Positions 13,067-15,973 of a DNA stretch of 15,973 bases are shown in pieces. The DNA is taken from NCBI GenBank assembly GCA_043757205.1, contig JAYVPU010000266.1, positions 1 through 15,973 of the forward strand, written 5' to 3'. Made by a program: the position numbers and the translations under genes. This DNA is from CANCDA01 sp043757205. GTDB taxonomy: Bacteria > Pseudomonadota > Gammaproteobacteria > Burkholderiales > Burkholderiaceae_C. Each line of letters begins with the position of its first letter. Within the stretch, counting starts at the first letter, position 1. The notes under the pieces are model-generated. The model searched no databases. It saw only the letters and a program-made list of their open reading frames with translations, and was not told the DNA's origin.

Positions 13067-14272
13067 ATGAAAGTCATTGATTCCATCGTGACCCAGGCAG
13101 CCGGGATAGCCGCGGTCCGGCGCGACATCCACGCCCATCCCGAACTGGGATTTGAAGAGCTTCGCACCGCCGACCTGGTGGCGCAAAAGTTCACCGAATG
13201 GGGCATACCCATCCATCGCGGACTGGGTGGCACAGGCGTGGTGGGCATCGTCAAGAACGGCAGCTCATCGCGCGCTGTCGGTTTGCGCGCCGACATGGAT
13301 GCGCTGCCGCTGCAGGAATTCAACACCTTTGACCATGCCAGCCGGCACGATGGAAAAATGCACGCCTGCGGCCATGACGGCCACACTGCCATGCTGCTGG
13401 CCGCGGCACAGTACCTGGCCAAGAACCGCCACTTTGATGGCACGGTGTACCTGATCTTCCAGCCGGCCGAAGAAAGTGGCGGCGGCGCGCGCGAGATGAT
13501 GCGTGATGGCCTGTTTGACAAATTCCCGATGGAAGCTGTTTTCGGCATGCACAACTGGCCAGGAATGCGGGCCGGAACCTTTGCTGCGAGCCCGGGGCCG
13601 GTCATGGCTTCCAGCAATGAATTCAAGATCACCGTGCGGGGCAAGGGCGGCCACGCGGCATTGCCGCACAACGGCCTGGACCCGGTGCCGGTGGCCTGCC
13701 AGATGGTGCAGGCGTTCCAGACCATCATCAGCCGCAACGTGAAGCCGATTGATGCCGGCGTGATTTCCGTCACCATGATCCATGCCGGTGCCGCCACCAA
13801 CGTGATCCCGGACAGCTGCGAACTGCAGGGAACCGTACGGACCTTCACGCTGGACGTACTCGACCTGATCGAACAGCGCATGAAGCAAGTGGCTGAAAAC
13901 ACCTGCGCAGCTTTTGGTGCCCGTTGCGAATTCGAATTCGTGCGCAAGTACCCGCCCACCATCAACTCGGCCCGCGAGGTCGAGTTTGCGCGCAAGGTCA
14001 TGGCGGGCATTGTGGGCGAGGCCAGTGTGCTTGTGCAGGAGCCCACCATGGGTGCCGAAGACTTTGCCTACATGCTTCAAGCCAAGCCGGGGACCTATTG
14101 CTTCATTGGCAATGGTGATGGTGATGGCGTGCACCGCGAGCTGGGTCATGGCGATGGTCCGTGCATGCTGCACAACCCGAGCTATGACTTTAATGACGCG
14201 TTGATTCCGCTGGGCGGCACGTACTGGGTCCGGATTGCCGAGACGTGGCTGGCCGAGGACGCAGCGCAATAG
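13067..14272 (+). CDS. M20-family metal-dependent amidohydrolase (hippurate hydrolase-like)
   Basis: This 401-residue enzyme of the M20D/amidohydrolase group cleaves N-acyl bonds of amino acids or related amides. Metal-site motifs are GLRADMDALPLQE (72-84), MHACGHDGHTAML (98-110, Cys101 and His103), FQPAEES (131-137), GMHNWPG (160-166, His162) and MLHNPSYDFND (367-377, His369). The dimerisation domain contains GKGGHAALPHNGLDPV (193-208), and MGAEDFAYML (328-337) is the usual C-terminal block. ATG 13067 has an excellent AGAGGAG (13055-13061) five bases upstream. A GTG at 13028 would add 13 unlikely residues. It is the last gene of the plus-strand operon, 32 nt after sdaA. With sdaA it could release and then deaminate serine from an N-acylserine, but hippurate, IAA-amino acid or carbamoyl substrates are equally possible. 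Confidence 0.94.
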   Translation: MKVIDSIVTQAAGIAAVRRDIHAHPELGFEELRTADLVAQKFTEWGIPIHRGLGGTGVVGIVKNGSSSRAVGLRADMDALPLQEFNTFDHASRHDGKMHACGHDGHTAMLLAAAQYLAKNRHFDGTVYLIFQPAEESGGGAREMMRDGLFDKFPMEAVFGMHNWPGMRAGTFAASPGPVMASSNEFKITVRGKGGHAALPHNGLDPVPVACQMVQAFQTIISRNVKPIDAGVISVTMIHAGAATNVIPDSCELQGTVRTFTLDVLDLIEQRMKQVAENTCAAFGARCEFEFVRKYPPTINSAREVEFARKVMAGIVGEASVLVQEPTMGAEDFAYMLQAKPGTYCFIGNGDGDGVHRELGHGDGPCMLHNPSYDFNDALIPLGGTYWVRIAETWLAEDAAQ

Positions 14273-14296
14273 TATTGGCGCAATGCGTGTCTATTT

Positions 14297-14334
14297 GGCA
14301 GGCGGCTGCCGATGGGCTCGTTCGGTGGGTTTTT
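14297..14334 (+). terminator. weak hairpin and T-tract in the convergent gap
   Basis: GGCAG (14297-14301) and CTGCC (14306-14310) form a short GC hairpin. A five-T run occurs at 14330-14334, but about 20 nt separate the two, so this is not a textbook intrinsic terminator. The position after the operon's last gene and opposite the convergent zinc-ribbon gene makes some termination function plausible. The remaining 84-nt gap holds nothing else I recognise. Confidence 0.2.
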
Positions 14335-14356
14335 AGACGGATGATTCCCGTTGGGA

Positions 14357-14608
14357 TTACCCGCCCACCACCGACCATCCCGCGTGGCGGTTGACCTTGT
14401 TGTTCTCGTAGTCCCACAGCGTGCCGCAGCGCTCGCAGCGGTAGCGGGTGATGGTGACCGTGCCGTGTCTGTGTTCCACGCTGCGATTGGTGCCTTGCAT
14501 CAGCTCGGGGTGGCCTTTGGCGCGGCGCCAGTTTTGCTGGATACCGGCGCAGGAGTCGCACAGTGCGGGGGCGGTGGCGTCGTTGGGTGGGAGAGTGTCT
14601 TGGGTCAT
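14357..14608 (-). CDS. small zinc-ribbon protein of unknown function
   Basis: This is an 83-residue protein with two CxxC pairs, CDSC (Cys17, Cys20) and CERC (Cys58, Cys61). The second lies in RYRCERCGTLWDYENN, a typical zinc-ribbon knuckle. The 37-residue spacing is consistent with one structural zinc site. I do not recognise a specific family, and no catalytic motif is visible. The start at 14608 (MTQDTLPPND) is preferred because the frame upstream to 14713 would overlap the tapT 3' end by 59 nt and adds residues of no clear character; the Shine-Dalgarno here is weak. The gene follows tapT on the same strand after a gap of 46 nt, so they may be co-transcribed. A role in RNA or protein binding is conceivable but unsupported. 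Confidence 0.65.
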   Translation of the reverse strand: MTQDTLPPNDATAPALCDSCAGIQQNWRRAKGHPELMQGTNRSVEHRHGTVTITRYRCERCGTLWDYENNKVNRHAGWSVVGG

Positions 14609-14654
14609 GGGCGGGCTTAGAAGTTGGGGCAAGCTTGCCTGATAAATTTTTGCA

Positions 14655-15425
14655 TCAAGCCTGATTGTCGCTGCCCTGCCCACACAGTGTGCGCAAACGC
14701 TGGTGGGCAGCATCTTCCAGGTTCACGGGGAGCTGCTGCTTGGCGCTCAGGTAGTGGCCGGTAAACACCGCCAGGTAAGCGTCCAGCACCGCAGCGGCGT
14801 GCGCCTCACCCGCCAAGGCTAGGCACAGGGCGGCCACTTCTGAAGTGCAAAAATGGTCGTCGCGCCGGGAGCGGCGCAGGCGGTAGTTGGAGATCTGCTC
14901 GGGCTGCAGGCTCAGCACCGGCAGCGCATTCAGGTAGGGGCTTTTGCTGAACATCTTGCGCGCCTCGGCCCAGGTGCCGTCCAGAAGGATGAACAGCGGG
15001 CGCTTTGTCGGCACATGCGCACACCCATTGACATCAACAACATCAGGCGATATCAAGGTAGTGAGCACCCGCTCAGAAACCACAAATTCGCCTGGAAACA
15101 CCACATACGGCTGCCACTGCGGGTCAGCCAGCAGGGCCAACAGCGCCGGGGCAACCTCGGTGCGCGCCCAAGCAAAGGCAAACGTGTCGGCCACCACATC
15201 GGCCACCAGCCAGCCGGTGTTGCTGGGCTTGAGCGGCTCAATGTCGGCCATCAGCAGACACACCCCTGCGCGCGTGGATACCACCGGACGCAAGGCACAC
15301 AGGCAGTGGCTAGGCACCAGCCGACAGCCCGCACAGCGCTCCCCACGCGGGCCACCCCGGGCCAGAAAGGGTTTGACGCTGCGCGCCAAACGTGAAGCGC
15401 GCAAACGCGCGACGGCGTGGGTCAT
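14655..15425 (-). CDS. tapT: DTW-domain tRNA-uridine aminocarboxypropyltransferase
   Basis: This 256-residue protein carries the DTW domain named for the motif seen here as LLDGTWAEARKMF (147-159). An N-terminal zinc-binding cluster CAGCRLVPSHCLC (31-43) is typical of the TapT (YfiP) branch. The RRSRRDDHFCTSEVAALCLAL block (184-204) is the other conserved feature. Family members transfer the 3-amino-3-carboxypropyl group from S-adenosylmethionine to uridine in tRNA, making acp3U at position 47 in E. coli. The first 30 residues are basic, as expected for an RNA-binding end. The ATG at 15425 is 40 nt downstream of the preceding minus-strand gene. This is a housekeeping modification gene with no visible link to the catabolic operon. 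Confidence 0.9.
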   Translation of the reverse strand: MTHAVARLRASRLARSVKPFLARGGPRGERCAGCRLVPSHCLCALRPVVSTRAGVCLLMADIEPLKPSNTGWLVADVVADTFAFAWARTEVAPALLALLADPQWQPYVVFPGEFVVSERVLTTLISPDVVDVNGCAHVPTKRPLFILLDGTWAEARKMFSKSPYLNALPVLSLQPEQISNYRLRRSRRDDHFCTSEVAALCLALAGEAHAAAVLDAYLAVFTGHYLSAKQQLPVNLEDAAHQRLRTLCGQGSDNQA

Positions 15426-15465
15426 GGTGAAGTCGATTCTGTCACGTTGTGTTTGCCACTTGTAT

Positions 15466-15973
15466 TCATTTCAAGCTGCTGCACCACCGACCCGAATCCG
15501 GGCACACACTCACCCGCGCGCCGTTCAGCCAGACTTGCTCCTCGGTGACTCGCAACGGGCTTGAAGGTTCGGTGTTGAAGGCGATTTGAAGCGCTTGGCT
15601 GATAGCGGCATGTTCGATGGGAAGCTCCCAAGTCAGAAATACCTGGGTGCAATCCTGCTCGGGCGGGAAGTCGGCCACATCGAAGCCGCTGCTGCTGCGC
15701 GCAATTACGGCGTGCGGCTGGCCCGTATCGAAGATCACAGCCGTACCCCGGCCCAGGGGGATTCGATGACCCGTTGACGGGAAATGCAAGTCAAGACCCC
15801 GGTCCTCGCTCAGGAAGAGGTTGCAAAAGGCCGCGCCGCCATAGTGCGCGCCGTCATGGTGGTATCTGGCACCGCGACAAGCCATCAGGGCCACGTCACA
15901 CGTGGACAACACGTCCTGCAAGCCGAGCGTGTCCATCCAGTTGGCCACCGCCTGCACGCAGTGTTTGTAGTCC
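15466..15973 (-). CDS. probable Fe(II)/2-oxoglutarate-type oxygenase (5' partial)
   Basis: The frame is open to the right window edge (reading DYKHCVQAVANW before the GTG at 15957), so the start lies outside. At least 168 residues are visible. The core YHHDGAHYGGAAFCNLFLSED, followed by LGRGTAVIFDTGQPHAVI, has an H-x-D pair (HHDG) and a distal histidine (QPHAV) on predicted beta strands. This is the arrangement of the 2-His-1-carboxylate iron site in cupin-fold 2-oxoglutarate oxygenases. A clear 2-oxoglutarate-binding arginine after the distal histidine is only suggested (HAVIAR). The C-terminal part contains several cysteines and no known motif. The call rests on motif layout alone, and a non-catalytic cupin cannot be excluded. 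It is probably the first gene of the minus-strand group with tapT and the zinc-ribbon gene. Confidence 0.5.
   Translation of the reverse strand, partial: DYKHCVQAVANWMDTLGLQDVLSTCDVALMACRGARYHHDGAHYGGAAFCNLFLSEDRGLDLHFPSTGHRIPLGRGTAVIFDTGQPHAVIARSSSGFDVADFPPEQDCTQVFLTWELPIEHAAISQALQIAFNTEPSSPLRVTEEQVWLNGARVSVCPDSGRWCSSLK

Noticed and set aside
14111..14127. Short GGTGAT-type repeat near the M20 gene end.
   Set aside because: It encodes a Gly-Asp run (GNGDGDG) at a Gly/Asp-rich loop found in the family; codon-level repetition is sufficient explanation.
13015..14269. Two long minus-strand open frames (13015-14049 and 13265-14269).
   Set aside because: Both are antisense to the M20 amidohydrolase, whose metal-site motifs are complete; they are products of codon bias.
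1..15973. tRNA genes, rRNA, CRISPR arrays, transposases, phage genes or attachment sites.
   Set aside because: None was recognised by reading both strands; no regularly spaced direct repeats or mobile-element proteins are present.

Overview
The window looks like part of a GC-rich betaproteobacterial chromosome, most likely Burkholderiales and probably Comamonadaceae-like. That placement is inferred from codon use and protein character, not from a database match. I see no rRNA, tRNA, insertion sequence, integrase or CRISPR array.

Left edge (1-1756): the 3' part of an HSL-family alpha/beta hydrolase meets a convergent TetR-family regulator, and the two ends overlap by 17 nt. The regulator diverges from a small NIPSNAP-family gene. 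A palindrome, TCGTCR-N2-TGACGA, lies between them. A second, perfect copy lies beyond the NIPSNAP gene, directly upstream of the main operon.

Centre (1757-14272): a 235-nt regulatory region is followed by eleven same-strand, tightly packed genes. In order they are: a Tat-exported family 1 (CUT1-type) solute-binding protein, two MalF/MalG-type permeases, a MalK/UgpC-type ATPase, a three-subunit molybdenum hydroxylase in the coxM-coxS-coxL order, a beta-hydroxyacid dehydrogenase, a CoxG-like SRPBCC protein with a C-terminal membrane anchor, an iron-sulfur L-serine ammonia-lyase, and an M20 amidohydrolase. This reads as one catabolic unit: import a small organic solute, oxidise it with a molybdopterin enzyme held near the membrane by CoxG, then use dehydrogenation, amide hydrolysis and possibly serine deamination to reach central metabolism. 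The catalytic loop of the large subunit (GPMRAP) is neither the CO dehydrogenase form I motif (AYxCSFR) nor the usual form II motif (AYRGAGR). CO dehydrogenase is therefore rejected and the substrate is unknown. No molybdenum-cofactor maturation genes are present in the window.

Right edge (14273-15973): three minus-strand genes unrelated to the operon: a small zinc-ribbon protein, a DTW-domain tRNA-uridine aminocarboxypropyltransferase, and a probable Fe(II)/2-oxoglutarate-type oxygenase cut by the window end.

The most interesting parts are the shared operator pair linking the TetR gene, the NIPSNAP gene and the operon, and the pairing of a carbohydrate-type ABC importer with a non-canonical molybdenum hydroxylase and a serine/amide catabolic tail.
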